Shown piece after piece: positions 1 to 13,100 of a stretch of DNA of 64,000 nucleotides. The stretch spans positions 20,192,814 to 20,256,813 of the forward strand of contig CM119269.1 in the NCBI GenBank assembly GCA_051294375.1. The letters run 5' to 3'. The stretch is from Paraspadella gotoi. Lineage: Eukaryota > Chaetognatha. The notes beneath the pieces were generated by a model. It worked only from the letters and a program-made list of their open reading frames with translations, did not search any database and was not told the DNA's origin. How positions within the stretch are numbered: position 1 is the first letter of the stretch; every line of letters begins with the position of its first letter. The position numbers were made by a program, and so were the translations under genes.

Positions 1-304
1 CGTAACTCTGTTACTTCGGTACAAAGCTAGTTTTATTGATTTTCTTTTTCTCTTATTATGGTTTTGAATAAATTTCCCGATTTATACTTATTCTGTAGAT
101 TACGTTTGAAATTGATACAACCAACTTCACCGTTTCATATGTCATGTTGTTAAATATTGAGAAAAAGTTTGAAATAATTTTCAACAACGATTTATTTTGA
201 GAGAGTGAACATGTTTCGACTTTAATTCATTATATAAAACAACGAAAGATAGGATTTCACATAATGTTGTTAAATATTAAAATAAAAAGAACAAAAGAGC
301 TCAC

Positions 305-1840
305 CGCTTCGTCCTCGTCGATATCTGCGAAGGCGACGTCGATGCATTTGACAAAGGGGCGTCGCGAGAGCAAGTCGACGATCCCACGGAGAATGTCGGC
401 AGAGCCAAAGCCGGTCTCTTTGCAGTAGTGGAACTTGGAATCCTGTCGCAAAAATCTTGCACACTGACTAGCTCTTGGTAATTCTGTCTTTTCGTTTGTT
501 TTCCTTAAACTAATGGCTTAAATATTTAGAGTGGCCTTAGGGGTCAATAAGTCCAGTTCCCCTCGCGGCCGCACCCGGGGGCCGCCCCTCGCCCCTCGCT
601 ACCTCCACGCCGGGTGGTCTGTATTTCGGTAGCATGACATACTTGCCTCCGCCTCCCTTCCTCGCACATTGGCAACATCTACCCCAACTTCGCCTTACCT
701 GCAACGCCTGCCGCAATTGCAGCCATAGGATCTTGATGTGTCGATGATCTAGTTTGACTCCCAAAACTTCGCAGGGGATTAGGGTGAGGATGAGCGTCGC
801 CGCGTGGCTCAGTTTTGGCGCCGCCCCTTCGGTCATATATTCCGCGAGGGCCTACAGGGGGTGGACCAAGGAGAACGGGTTCCCCTAGTTTGGTCATTGC
901 TTATTTCTTTTCTTTAATCTCTTACCTCAACCTCTTTGGGCATTTCGAGGATGACGTCGAGGATCTCTTCATTTTCGCTCTGACTCAATAACGTGTGAAC
1001 GATGCCGAAGATGCCCAGAGTTATATCCACTTGATCCTTACAATTAGAAATAATGTTTTTTTCTCGATAAGTTGATAAGTTGATTTAAGTTTTTTCTTGA
1101 TTATTATTAATAATGATTTCCATTTAGTTAATTACTCGTGGATTTTGAATCCTGGAGTATCGAGAAAAAAAACTTGTAGGTTTAAAAGTAAAAATATTCA
1201 ATACTTTCTCCTTCATTCAGTTCCCCCTCCCACAAGTCCTGCTCGGTTTCCTCCCACGTTCAGTCCTTCCACAACTCTTTCGACATTCCTCTCCTGCCCC
1301 AATTTTTCCCCCTCCTCTTCCTCCCACCTCGGACGGCGTTTTCCCCGCAGTTTTCGGCGACTTCGCAGCGACGAATTCCAGCAGCGGCTTCAGAACTGTC
1401 GCCGCCGCGTCGCTGCAGAGTCGAGGGTTGAGTTTGCAACCCAACCACAGAATCCCCACGCCCTCCTTGAAGTTGCTGCGGAAGTTGCGGGGTAGAATAA
1501 TTCAGAGTGGCATTTCGTGGGAGACGTGGAATTTATTCAAAATATGGTGGGTAATCGATAAGCGCGTGACGTACCCTTTTTTACCCATTTCCCGCCACCG
1601 TCCAACCCTATCCCCAACTCACCCTCTCCCCCCCATACAATAAAACCTGAGCGCGACGGAATTATCGGCGTGAAAAAGGTCGACGCCGGCCGCGGAAGCG
1701 TGGAGTCGTTTGAAGGCGCCGACAAAGTCTTTTTCCTGCAGCAGCGCCGCCAGCAGACGCTTCGAATCCAAATCCCTGACGCCCACCAGTCGCTCTTTCA
1801 CTTGGAACAGGTCGTCAGAACACTCTTCGGTCGTGAAGTC
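305..1840 (-). CDS. Unrecognised multi-exon protein, internal exons, runs off left edge
   Basis: Four minus-strand exons are joined by GT-AG introns in matching phases: 1647-1840, 1328-1475, 926-1036 and 305-463 (65, 49, 37 and 53 codons). The gene continues past the left edge, because 305 is a splice donor and not a stop. The translation starts DFTTEECSDDLF and later includes NFKEGVGILWLGCKLNP, ILDVILEMPKEVE and RRPFVKCIDVAFADIDED. It looks like an all-helical leucine-rich scaffold of HEAT or armadillo type, but I cannot place it in a family, and the fold is inference. Phase agreement across three splices is strong evidence that it is a real gene. A lysine-rich ORF at 2368-2532 may be its first exon. 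Confidence 0.7.
464..925 (-). other. Intron with GC-rich repeat-like block
   Basis: This intron of the left-edge gene contains an unusually GC-rich block at about 541-890, unlike the AT-rich introns around it. It has open frames on the minus strand, but they lack splice logic and interrupt a well-supported intron. I read it as probable repeat DNA of unknown class. Confidence 0.4.
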
Positions 1841-2367
1841 CTGTAGTAGTTTTGAAAATGTGTAGTTCGAAAAGAGACGTTGAGGATATGAGCGATGGAA
1901 AGGAAAGACTGTGATTTGTGAATTAAAGAAGGAAAAAAAAAGATCTTAGACGCCAGGACTTCAGTAGAATAGATAAGCTAAAAATGTTAAATTGAAAGTT
2001 GGTACGTAAAGAAAGGGGACTGAAGAAAGAAGAGAAAGAGATTATAACTTATAAGATAGGAATGGGTGTTCGTTTTTTCACTGTTACCGCAGTTACTCGC
2101 AAAGTAACTATACTCGTCACTTATCGGTCAGTCTGTCTGTCTATTAGCCTGGCCTACATAGTAACAATAACTGTATTACTTTGCAGATAGGTGTTGTCTC
2201 ATCACATCATTATTGTCTCTACTTATAAATGCGGTTACGTGATCGGTGAGTCAATGCGGCTTATTTCATGTCACACTTAGTCCTTAATACTTCACTTATG
2301 AGTGATAAAGATGGTCGTAAAGAAATGACTCGGGCGCAACAACCTTCTTCTCTATACGTAAGTTAAA

Positions 2368-2532
2368 TTAAGGCTGAGGTGGCCCTCGTCGTTCATCCTC
2401 AATTTTTTTCCTCGCCTTCATGCATTTGATCCTCCCGAGAGAAATGGTGACGTCCGTCAGGATTTCGTCGATCGGAACTTTTTTGTTTTTCCTCGTGTCT
2501 TTTTTGGGCGGAATCGTCGTTCGACGCGGCAT
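2368..2532 (-). CDS. Possible N-terminal exon, lysine/arginine-rich, of the gene at 305-1840
   Basis: This is an ATG-initiated 54-codon reading frame beginning MPRRTTIPPKKDTRKNKK, basic like a nuclear localisation signal and followed by DEILTDVTISLGRIK. It lies upstream of, and on the same strand as, the four exons at 305-1840. A weak internal donor after the codon for the second Asp of DEILTD would leave phase 0, which suits the next exon. No strong GT donor is visible before the in-frame stop at 2368, so it could also be a separate small ORF or chance. Only transcript data can settle the link. Confidence 0.25.
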   Translation of the reverse strand: MPRRTTIPPKKDTRKNKKVPIDEILTDVTISLGRIKCMKARKKIEDERRGPPQP

Positions 2533-3800
2533 CGTATTTATTTCCGGATTGTAATTTGATCCACACTTCGTCGTTTTATTTTATAGATTTAACGAGGAAC
2601 CTCGAGCTCACGACGTCGGATGTGGTCGTTTTATTGTTAGTTGAGTTTTTTCTATTATTTTTAGTGTTTTATACCTTTTAAGTTTTCTTTATATTCGAAA
2701 ATTCGATCGAGGTTTTTGAGAGTTAATTTTAATTAGGGTGTTCATATGACGACCCAAAAAAATAGGATAACCGGCGACTTCTTTTAACAATTAAAAATAT
2801 TTTGACGGAAAAAATGGCAATCCGGGAGCTATTTTCTCAAAGCGCCTATAATCATTTTAAATTCGAAATTAAGTTAGTTTTCAAGTTTAAAGATGAGGTT
2901 AAGATTAAGTAATAAGTCAGGAATTATAGTTAGGATTAGAGTTTGGAATTATGTTAATGATTACACTTTCAAAACGATATTCAAAAGAAAATAGAGTATT
3001 AGAAAAAGAATAAGAATAACTATGAAAAAGAAACGGAAATGAGAGAAATTTGGCAAGAAAAGTTAACAGTCATCGTCCTCGTGAAGTTGAGTCATAGTAG
3101 AAAAAAAGAAAAATCGAATTAGAATAAGAAAAAAGTGAAAAAATTGAAAGAAAGAAGAAGAATTAGTTGAATAAAATATTTGAAATAAAATTAAAAAATT
3201 AATTCAATTTTAGTTTAAATTTAATCTTTATTTAAAGTGTTTTTGTCGACCTTGTTTGTGACTTTTGACGTCATCGTCGTTGACTTCATTTCGTCATCGT
3301 CTCGTCACAAATCACGAAAAACAAAATCCGTTTCGTATTTTAATAAATGACTTTTTAAAATGTTAAAAATTTAGAAATACATTAGAGGATTAAATGATTT
3401 TGACCACGTGTGTTCTAAGTCCGGCAATACAAATATTCGACATATCGATTCAGTGAAATCGTGAGTCTAGAGTCGATTGACTCACAAATCAGAAAATTGT
3501 CGATTTCACAGTCGCGGTGTCCGGGACCAGCATTCCGTTCATTCGTCCTCTTTTTCCTCTACATTTTGACCTGAAAATCGAGGAAGAGAAATCACGGCCT
3601 CGAGGTCAAACGGATTCTCTTATACCCTAACAAGCAATCATTAGATTTCACACTCTCCCAGTCCGTTATTTTCCATCGAATACTATCACGGCCTTTGAGT
3701 AAATTTTTCACTCTCTCACTGAGTTGTTCTCACTCGAACGGAAGCACTCGCTCTCCAGCAATCGGTTCACCATTCTCTCTCTCTCTCTCTCTCTCTCTCT

Positions 3801-3948
3801 GAACCGGAACAATTCTCGCTGCATATAAGTATAAGATGGTATAGGGAGACACAATCGCCTTATCGTAAGGTCGGCGTTTGTCTGTCGCTGTGTCTTTATG
3901 TCTGTCTCGGTCTTCATCTAAAATCTTTAAAGTGAAAACGAAATTCGA
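3801..3948 (+). repeat. Dispersed repeat copy 1 (second copy at 47071-47235)
   Basis: The block opens GAACCGGAACAATTCTC, carries GCATATAAGTATAAGATGGT, and ends shortly after AAAATCTTTAAAGTGAAAA. The same segments recur in the same order and orientation at 47071-47235 with scattered substitutions and small indels. Here it is flanked on both sides by (CT)n tracts. It has no terminal inverted repeat, so it may be a short retroposed or decayed element of unknown family. Confidence 0.75.
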
Positions 3949-3952
3949 TCTC

Positions 3953-3993
<41 letters not shown>

Positions 3994-4400
3994 ACGGCTT
4001 CACAGTTTTATACCTTACACTCTGTGATTATAGTTTGCACACAGATTCTCACTATCACCCTTGCATCTTCACTGCCTCACAATCTCGATCCCTTAAAGCC
4101 TTCCAGCCGCACGATCTGTGAATTTCACGGATGAAACGAATCAAAGGTTTTCTTGACCCGAAATTTCTTCACCGACGAATCATAAACGATGACGGCGACG
4201 ACGACGACGACAATGACGATCCCTTCGACAACGTCGAAAACGTTAGAGTGAGTTAAATTATTACAACAATAAACACAATATGTCCATGTCAAACAAATCG
4301 AAAATAACCGTATTAGATGTAATTAAATATATTTTAGTTGTAAATGAGGCCCATAACCATCAAATGATGATGTTAATTGGGTCGCTGGGAATCTGAAATA

Positions 4401-4440
<40 letters not shown>

Positions 4441-4506
4441 CGATGACGATGATGATGATAATGATGATGATGATGATGATGATGATAATGATGATGATGA
4501 CGACGA
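4401..4506. repeat. (GAT)n-type trinucleotide microsatellite
   Basis: An imperfect array of GAT/ATG units runs for about 100 bases with occasional GAC and AAT variants. It lies in intergenic DNA and is not part of any gene I can support. Confidence 0.85.
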
Positions 4507-4999
4507 TGGCTCAGATGACGATAACGCCTCCGTGATTTCTCTCAGTGATGACGACCTTAAAGAGGACCACTCCGTCGCGAAAACGAGAAATGATCGAAAC
4601 TAATTAGATCGATTTCACTTCCGAAGCAAATATGTTTTTCGATAACGAAATATCACATATTTCCTTCCAATAGCGATTGGCATACATTGTAGTTGGCAAA
4701 CGGCTATGGACATCATGTTGCAAGTTAAACCTTTTTTTTTCGGTTCTTCTCGTCGAATAAAATTACTCTGCACTCTGCGATACTTTTTTCTTTAATGAGT
4801 ATTATTTTCCTATGTGTTTCGTTCCTTTTTTTTTAAATTCAGCTCCCTAATAACCGCTTTCAGTTCGGGCGAATTTAAGTGACGCCCTTATATTTCAGGA
4901 AGTTCAATGGTAAATTTAAATAGCAAATTGACATTTTATTATTTAAACAATGGGTAATGTCGGGAGGTTGATAGGCCTATTTTTTAATTTTGAAACTTT

Positions 5000-5115
5000 T
5001 ATACATCCAGTCAAGAATTATATTTTTGTCGGATATTGATGAGTCAAAAAAGACGAATACGAATACATCCAGTCAAGAATTATTATATTTTTGTCGGATA
5101 TTGATTAGTCAAAAA
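5000..5115. repeat. Short tandem duplication, about 62-base unit
   Basis: A segment with ACATCCAGTCAAGAATTA followed by TTTTTGTCGGATATTGAT occurs twice back to back. The copies differ by a few bases and a three-base insertion. It is noncoding. Confidence 0.75.
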
Positions 5116-5141
5116 ATCTGTAAACTCTGTCCCGAATCTCT

Positions 5142-5172
<31 letters not shown>

Positions 5173-5248
5173 TTCTCTATGAGTCTCAATACTTCTAAAG
5201 TTGAATCGAATTCTAGATTTGCGGTTGTTTGATACGGAAAAGCAACTC

Positions 5249-5286
<38 letters not shown>

Positions 5287-5868
5287 TTATCTTTTTCTTT
5301 TCGATTTTTACCAAATTTATTTTGAGATTCGCGGTTTTTTCGACTCTTGAATTCCTTATTTTTATTACAAATTCTTCATTCATGACTGTTGTCGTTCAGC
5401 AAAAATAACTTGGTTATTTTTAATTTTTAACGAAATATTGTCTTTTTATTACAGGAGTTTCCACATGTAAATTCCCTTAATAAAAATTGAAATATCATTT
5501 ATTGAATAAAATTTAAACAAATAATAAATATAAATTTTTTACAGTAAAATGTGTCATCTTTAGTTTAGGTTTTTTGGTTTAGTGCCGACTGTATTCATTT
5601 TTGAAAATACTTTTCCCTGATTTTTTTTCTGGCGACTTTTATTCACCGCCCATCGGTTCACAACTCGTTCTCACTGAGAGGGAGAGAGAGAGAGACTGAA
5701 AGAGAGAGAGAGAGAGAGAATGAGAGAGTAAGAGAGTGAAAGTGAATTGAGAAAACGAGAGAGTAAACAAATTTTTCTCCCCGGGCTAGTCCGAGAATAA
5801 CGGGCGAATTTTCGCTGAAAGCCCTGCCCTTTCTGATTTTTTAATTCTTCTTTTTCTTTTCTCTTTTT

Positions 5869-5871
<3 letters not shown>

Positions 5872-5920
<49 letters not shown>
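5872..5920. repeat. (CT)n microsatellite
   Basis: A dinucleotide CT run within a longer pyrimidine-rich stretch upstream of the tetraspan gene. Similar tracts are scattered over the whole window. Confidence 0.85.
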
Positions 5921-5925
<5 letters not shown>

Positions 5926-6872
5926 ACTCGTTTTTTCTTTTCTTCAAACTTTAAACTTTCCTTTTTTTTTTTTCGATTTTTACTTTCTCTTTTTCATTTT
6001 CCTTTTCTACGCCCTCTCCTTTCTCTATTCTCCCCCCAGTCAGAATTTACTTCTATCTTCCCCGACCAACTTCTCTCGGTTGCTTCGTACCGAATTCCCT
6101 TTCTTTCCTATCTGCTTCCTGCCTTTACCCACCCTCCTGCTGGCCAACCACGTTCCGGCTTCTCTTTCCCGTGATTTCATTTTTTTTTAATGAAAAACAA
6201 ATTTTCTTCTACACGAATGAAAAAAAGTTTCAACCAAAAAAAAAAAATATTTTCTTTCTGTAATTCAGATATCGTTTTTTTTTCTTACAGTAAAGTTCGG
6301 AATTACCGCCGTTGACGGGAACAACGAAAATTTTGCGTTAACCTAACAATTTAAAAGTTTTAGGTCTGTTTTAACCCGAGTTTACGGTATCGGAAGGAAT
6401 GTAACTCGACCAAATGTAAAACGTTAAGTATTTATTTTTATTTTCATCGTCTCTGTACGAATCGAAAGTCGATCCTCGATGATGAATTATGAAAACGAAA
6501 CATAACAAAACTAAGTAATCATTAATCAAATCGTAGGAGATTACAACCGTTAATGGTTCCAGAAAAAAACAAAAAACAGAAAGTAATCTTTATCGAACAG
6601 ACGTTTTTAGGCATATTTATATAACACGATTTTTTTCTTTTTTGGTTTATATCTTTCGAAAGATAACGACATTGCTGGAGAAATAAAGATATATTTTCAG
6701 CCCCGCAAAGTTGGAGCTAAGACACAGCGTCTTATAAGGAACGACATTCGAAAGAAACAGCGTCCCTAGACGGCATCTGAGGAAAACGTTTGCATCATCG
6801 GTACAATCATCGGTACAATCGAGCCTGACTTTAGCTCTCTCTCTCTGTCTCTGTCTCCGTCGCGCGCAAAAG

Positions 6873-7829
6873 ATGGCGGTGACGATCTCCTGCTCCGTGA
6901 CCTTCACCTGCTTCTGCATCTTCCGCTTCATCCTCCTGGCGGGACTCGTCGTCCTTCACTTCATCTCCACCGCCTCTGAGCATTGGATGAAGAATGGGAA
7001 CGACCTTACCCTCTTTGAGTACAAACGTGAGTTTGGCGTTTAGTGAGGGGGTGGGGGAGGTCGGGGGGAGTTGGTAGGAAATCCCGCTTATACTCAAATA
7101 TATTTTTTGTTTAACCATCCCGCAACCCCTCGTCGAAAATGGAATTCGTTACAAAAATATCAATTAATTTTTTTTCCGTCTCTAGGCAACGGCGGCGACG
7201 ACTATGACGCCAAGCTGCTTTCCGCCCAATGCTTGATCGGCATATCCTGCGGCATCGTTTTCCTGACCGTCGTCCTCTACGTCGTCGATCTCTTCTGCGG
7301 CACCTTGAGGAACAGATGCAGCCGATCGTCCACCGTCATTTCTTTTCTTCTTATCTTCGCTTGTAAGATTTTATCGATTGATCGAATTGGTTATATGGTT
7401 GGCAGATAGCTCGTTGGATTCATTAAAAAATATAGATTTTTCCCATTGATTGCTAAAAAAAAAAATTGTTATGTATGTTATCTACGCTTCAGGGAAGCAC
7501 TACTTGACGTTTAAGTATGCTCGGATTGATAAATTAGATGATCGACGTGGTAAACATCCATTTGATATATTTACATTTTAATTAATTTTCTTTTTTCAGG
7601 TTTATGCGAAGTTGCTGGGATCGTTTGTTTCGCTCTTGCAATGAACCAGGAGATTGATGGTGATTCAAATTTAAAATCGATTATAATTTTTTTTTTGGTT
7701 TAGATAAAATAAAACTACTATATTAATTTTTGTCATTTTTAAATCTCAGATTACGGATGGTCATTTTTCCTCTCATGGGGAGTCGCCTTTCTCTGTCTTC
7801 TCGTCGGAGGGCTCTTTTGTCGCGAATAA
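6873..7829 (+). CDS. Four-transmembrane claudin/PMP22-like membrane protein
   Basis: Complete gene of 156 residues in four exons: 6873-7026, 7186-7362, 7600-7659 and 7750-7829. All introns are GT-AG and all spliced codons are intact. The start is the ATG of MAVTISCSVTF, the first in frame. Hydrophobic segments lie at about residues 12-33, 62-85, 98-121 and 132-152, giving the tetraspan layout of the claudin/PMP22/EMP superfamily. A hydrophilic loop after the first segment contains EHWMKNGNDL. I do not see the full W-GLW-C-C claudin loop signature, so assignment to claudins proper is not justified. Such proteins act at the plasma membrane in junctions or as accessory subunits. The stop codon TAA lies inside an AATAAA hexamer (7825-7830), so the 3' UTR could be extremely short. 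Nothing nearby suggests a functional partner. Confidence 0.85.
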
Positions 7830-8862
7830 AACTCATTGGAAAAAAAAACAAAAGACATTTCTAGATCCGGTAACTGGTCTTGCGCTTGCATTATTAGCTA
7901 ATTGTCGCGTCAGATTTTCCATGAATCCCTATCCGCTCTACCATAAAAGTAGTAATCATCAAGAATTAAAATTATACAAAAATTATGAGACATGCTGATT
8001 CTTGAATAATAGCAGCATTGATTTATTGATAAAAGCTCTCTATTTGTATTAACTGTATTTTAGATACGATATTTTCTCATGTTGGCCTATTTTATCGAGG
8101 TACTTAGTTTATAACATAACGGATATGATGATTCTCAAGTTAAAAACCTATGAAAGATTATCCTTATACATTATTATTATTATTATATTATTATACAAAG
8201 AGATAATTTTTTTTTCAATTTAGAAATTGTGTTTTCATGAAAACGTTTTGCCACGTTATGAATTGTTGCCATCGGTGTACATCTAGCTTTAAAGTTCATC
8301 ATGTATGTGCATACAAAATTATCTAAAAAGGCTTGTTTCGTGATTAACGACATTTCGCTTCGTTAATCGTTAGGTTTGCAGAGATTTCTAGATTGAGACT
8401 GTATTTTGCTTTCACAGTGAAATATATACATATATTTTTTGATGGGTAACGTCATCTCAAATTCAGTTAACTTTTGAAATCACATAGTCAGTTCTAGTAA
8501 CAAATCCTCTTTCGGTTTTCGTGCCAGGCTTCTCAGATTATGAAGGGAAGAAAGAAAGAGAGAGAAGAGAGAGAGAGAAGAGAGAGAAAAGAGAGAGAGA
8601 GAACGAAAAAAAAACAGTTGTCAATGGAACCGGACAAAAACCTGCTACTGGTAGAGACACGAACATTCATTTTAGTATAAAAATCATCTTAAAAAAAGAA
8701 TAAACGGCTTTTTCATTAAAAACTTGGGAAAAATAAAAAAAACAAAAGATATTGAAAGAAGCAAAGCTGTAAGACATTATTGCCTCCGAGTTGACTGGTT
8801 GACGCAGTTGGTCTTGTTGGCGAATCACTGACGAAGAATACGCTTATCTTTAGCGCATTCAG

Positions 8863-8942
8863 ATGGCGGTGGCGGGAGAAGGAAGAAAACAAACGACGTT
8901 CGTCCATCAGCGATGGGTCGGTGGGATCAAACAGAGGTTTCT
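8863..8942 (+). CDS. Possible first coding exon of an unidentified gene
   Basis: An ATG opens a 26-codon frame beginning MAVAGEGRKQTTFVHQRW and ends at a consensus donor (CT followed by GTAAGT) with two bases of the next codon, phase 2. The next same-strand exon that accepts that phase and belongs to no other gene is at 14045, beyond the first SLC22 gene. The sequence GATGGCGG around the start resembles the starts of other genes in the window. Its status as an exon is inference. Confidence 0.3.
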
Positions 8943-9456
8943 GTAAGTCCATGCAGTTTGTTTTTGTTGTTGTTTTACGAAATCTTTTTTATAATCTGAC
9001 GTCGTTATCATCTTCAGTTTTTGTCACTGTCATGGTAGTCGCTGTCCAGTGTTCAGTGTTCAATTGTTCATATATTATATAATATCTAATTTTATCTAAT
9101 CGTCAAAGTCTGATCAGAGAAAAAGAAAATAGTCGCAGGGTTTTTTAATTCAATTCAATTATTGAGAAATGGGCTCAATCAGGGGTTGGGAGAGGGGGGG
9201 GACACCGGCATATGGGGCCAGTGGAGGGGCCCGCCATTTCTCTCGCCGCCCCTGGGCTCAAGCATTATAAAATACATTGAATAAGCAATGTTGCCGCGAA
9301 TTTGAGATAGGTTATCTAATAATAAAAACCGCACATTAAATTTTTTTGTGTATTCCAGTAAATTGAAAAGTAAATTTGTATCGATATTGACTTTTATATG
9401 AATCGATTTATGATCTCAGAGTTTAAATCCTGAGGTGCTCTATTGAATAGGCGTAG

Positions 9457-9539
<83 letters not shown>
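9457..9539. repeat. (CT)n microsatellite, about 80 bases
   Basis: A nearly perfect CT run with one interruption near its start. Confidence 0.9.
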
Positions 9540-9541
<2 letters not shown>

Positions 9542-9788
9542 GTTTTCTTTCACTTACTTTAAACATTTTTTTGCCCCGACTTTTCACGGAACCAACAGTG
9601 CGATTCCACTGATTAAAAAAAATAAAAGGTAAATCTCGTCACGCAAGCAGTCGGTCGCAAACCAAAACCGGTTTTCTTTCTTTTTTCTTTTTCTCTTTTT
9701 CTTCGTCGGGGGCGGATTCGTCAAGATCAAGTAGACTTCCTCGGAATTGACGTAAGAAATCAACGGAAACGAATATAAAACAAATCAT

Positions 9789-10048
<260 letters not shown>

Positions 10049-10165
10049 TAATAACTGTTTACGTGCGTTTTATAAGATTTAAAAAAAATATATCAACATT
10101 CTGAACTCTGAGAATATTTTTAAACATTAACTTTTTCTATTAGCTTTTTGGCATTACGTGTTATC

Positions 10166-13100
10166 ATGGAGACAGAAACGAAAGACAAATTTGAACCAGT
10201 TTTCGGCCTCATAGGGGAAATGGGGCCTTTTCAACGATGGTAAGTCACTTTATCTACTATGAGCAAGTTAATGGTGATTTAGCTCGCGCAGCCATTGAGA
10301 CGAGGCAGGGGAGATATGGCAGCGATGCGGCTTTTAACGGTGTAATTGAGCAAAATACTTTAATTAATAATTAAAACAATTCGTAATATTGGTTTCAAAA
10401 GGAATTATCTAAAACTGATGTTAATTGGTGTTTTCGTGGGGATGCAAGCTTACTCCAACAATGTCCTAATCACACAACCAAATCGGAACTTCACCTGCGC
10501 TTGCGCCTCGGATCTCGCAACAGTAATTCAAAAAAATTTATTGAACAAAGAGAAGATGATAATTCACAGCAAAGTCGATTATTAGTTCTTCTAAAAAAAC
10601 TTTATGTTTATTTTATGACATGAAACCAAAAAAGTCCTAGGCCACATTTTTTGTTATTTTTTTTTCAGCTTCCTAACAATTCTGACAAGTACAAACTTAT
10701 CAAAGAAATTCGTTCCGATCCAGGTAAAGCTTTCGGATAAACTTTGGAAACTTGAGAAATTATTAGGAACTAGTTCTTTCTTTGAATTTCCCCAATTCTC
10801 CTGGAGCATTCGACCACGACAACCCCTGCAACTTCACCGACGAGGACTTCCGAGTCAGTGTGGTCGCCTCCTTTCAACTCGTCTGCGACCGCGAATACCT
10901 CATGCGACTTCCGAACTTCATCTTTTACTTTGGAAACTTTGCTGGGTCGTTCATCTTTGGAACTGTGGGTATATGTATTCTACAAAAAAAAAAACATGAA
11001 AAAAAAAACAACTAACTATTGATGTTTCTCTATCTCTTGATCTCTTCTCATCTGGTTGTAGCACCGTTCCTTTTTATCTTATAATAACGTTTTGACTCTG
11101 CCTACAATGAAAATCTAATTTTATATAAAAATTTTATCTATTTAGTTAAGTGACTACCTGGGTCGCCTTCCAGCAATTTGGGGAACGTTGGTTCTTATGA
11201 TTCTGTCAGTGGCCGCGATTGCAATTCCCATGGGCCTTTACTTTGAGGCGTTTCTTTTCCTGAGATTCCTTGCCGGTAAGACATATAACTAATTTTTGTT
11301 TTGTTTTTTGGTTTGTGACAACCAACTGAAATATACCATTAATATACCATTAATATACCATTAATCTAAAACTAGGTGGAAGTACTATGGGCCTTTATCT
11401 GGCGATGTTTGTCATGGGAGTAGAAATTATGAGTTCAAAATGGCGGACGTTTGCGGGAATCATGCCCAACGTCTTCTTCGCGATCGGACCTATAGTTACA
11501 GGTCAGTCTGTCTCTGTAAAACTCTTTGTATGTTTGTATCCGTCCTTTATTTGTGTCGTGAAGTAAATCGAAATAATATTTTACTTTTATGCAGGGATCT
11601 TAGCGTTGATTGACGATAACTGGCGATACCTAGGTCTGTTGCTTTCACTACCCGCCCTTCTGCTCATTCCCATGCTACTTACCCTGCCAGAATCGCCAAG
11701 GTCTCCAGAAATGGGCAAATTTAAGCAAAAATATCTTTAAAATATGATAAGATAGATAAGATAAGATAAAATTTATATGAATTGATGTATGTATTATAAT
11801 TTTATCTTAAATAAAAGATTTTCTATTCAGTTTTTATTTACATTTAAAATTTAACTATGTAGATGGCTGCTTACCAAAGAGAGGGTTTCGGATTTGAAGG
11901 CGACCCTGAGACGAGCGGCGACACAAAACGAGATGTTGTCGAGCGACTGGCAGGAAGCCGAGTTGAATAGAGTCATTGACGTCGTGGTCGACAATCAGAA
12001 GAAAGAGAGTGGAAGCAGTGAAAAAGTACAATTTTTATTTAAATGGTTACAATTACAATTCTAAGACAAGGAGTATAAAGAGTTTTTTTTTCAGGTAAAC
12101 GTCCTTCACTTGTTTAAAGGTCGGCAGACAGCGGGCAAGAGTATTTTAATATTTATCAACTGGATGGTGGTAACCGCGGTCTATTATGGCGTCACACTCA
12201 ACACAGCTAAAATGGAAATTTCACCAATTTTGGGACTCATAGTGTCGGGTATGTATATATATAATTTCCGAATCCATTTTACGTGCGAATTCTTTCGAAA
12301 TAAACCATCATTGCTATTAAGACGCCTGCTCCACGACAGTTCTCTACACTAACATATCCCAACAGGAGCCGTCGAGATCCTCTCCTACATTCCGCTCCTC
12401 CGTATCCTCAACACCCTGGGAAGGAAGTTGTTTCATTCATCGACGATGATCTTGACGGGCGTCGTCTGCTTCTGCACTCTCTTCGCCACCACCGACGTTT
12501 CCGCCTTCACACTTAGCATGATTGGTGAGTGGTGGTAGTCTTGTGATCTATCTGTCTGGTCAATATATATAAAAATTTAAATTTTTTTAACAGATTTGTA
12601 AAGATTTGAATATTAGTAGGAGAATTTTATTTGTTTTTTTTTTCCATTGACTAGTCTAGTTTTCAATACAACAATAAAAAATCAGTTGTCACTAAGTAAT
12701 AATTGTCTTCATCACAGGAAAGTTCTTCATCTCCGCTGCATTCGCCACCATTTACATTTTCTCCGCCGAACTTTTCCCCACAGTTTTGAGAAACACGGGT
12801 AAGGTCGAGGGAAAGGAAGACGGGGTGATCGACGGATGAGTTCGATCCTGATGTTCATTCAAAAAGTCAAGTGATACTTGATACCTAATTATTCGATTCC
12901 ATCGCCAGGCATGGGCGTGAGTTCTCTCACGGCGCGCGTCGGTTCCATGTCGGCGCCACTTCTGGTCGACTTTTCTCCCGATTCCACGATTCCACTGGTG
13001 GTGTTCGGGTGTCTGGCCGCCTTTACGGGTAATTGATGATAATGGGGTCGAGAGGTTTAATTTTCTAATCGATGAAAAGGTAACGGAAACAGGTGATTAA

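Larger units (their letters stand above)
2533..6872. other. Intergenic spacer rich in simple repeats
   Basis: No gene was found here. The stretch holds AT-rich DNA, several (CT)n and (GA)n tracts (3778-3800, 3953-3992, 5253-5284, 5683-5750, 5872-5920), a GAT/ATG-type trinucleotide array at about 4401-4506, a dispersed repeat at 3801-3948 and a roughly 62-base direct duplication at about 5000-5115. Confidence 0.8.

Noticed and set aside
537-897. GC-rich open frames that could suggest an exon
   Set aside because: They lie in an intron whose flanking exons match in phase, and the translation shows no motif.
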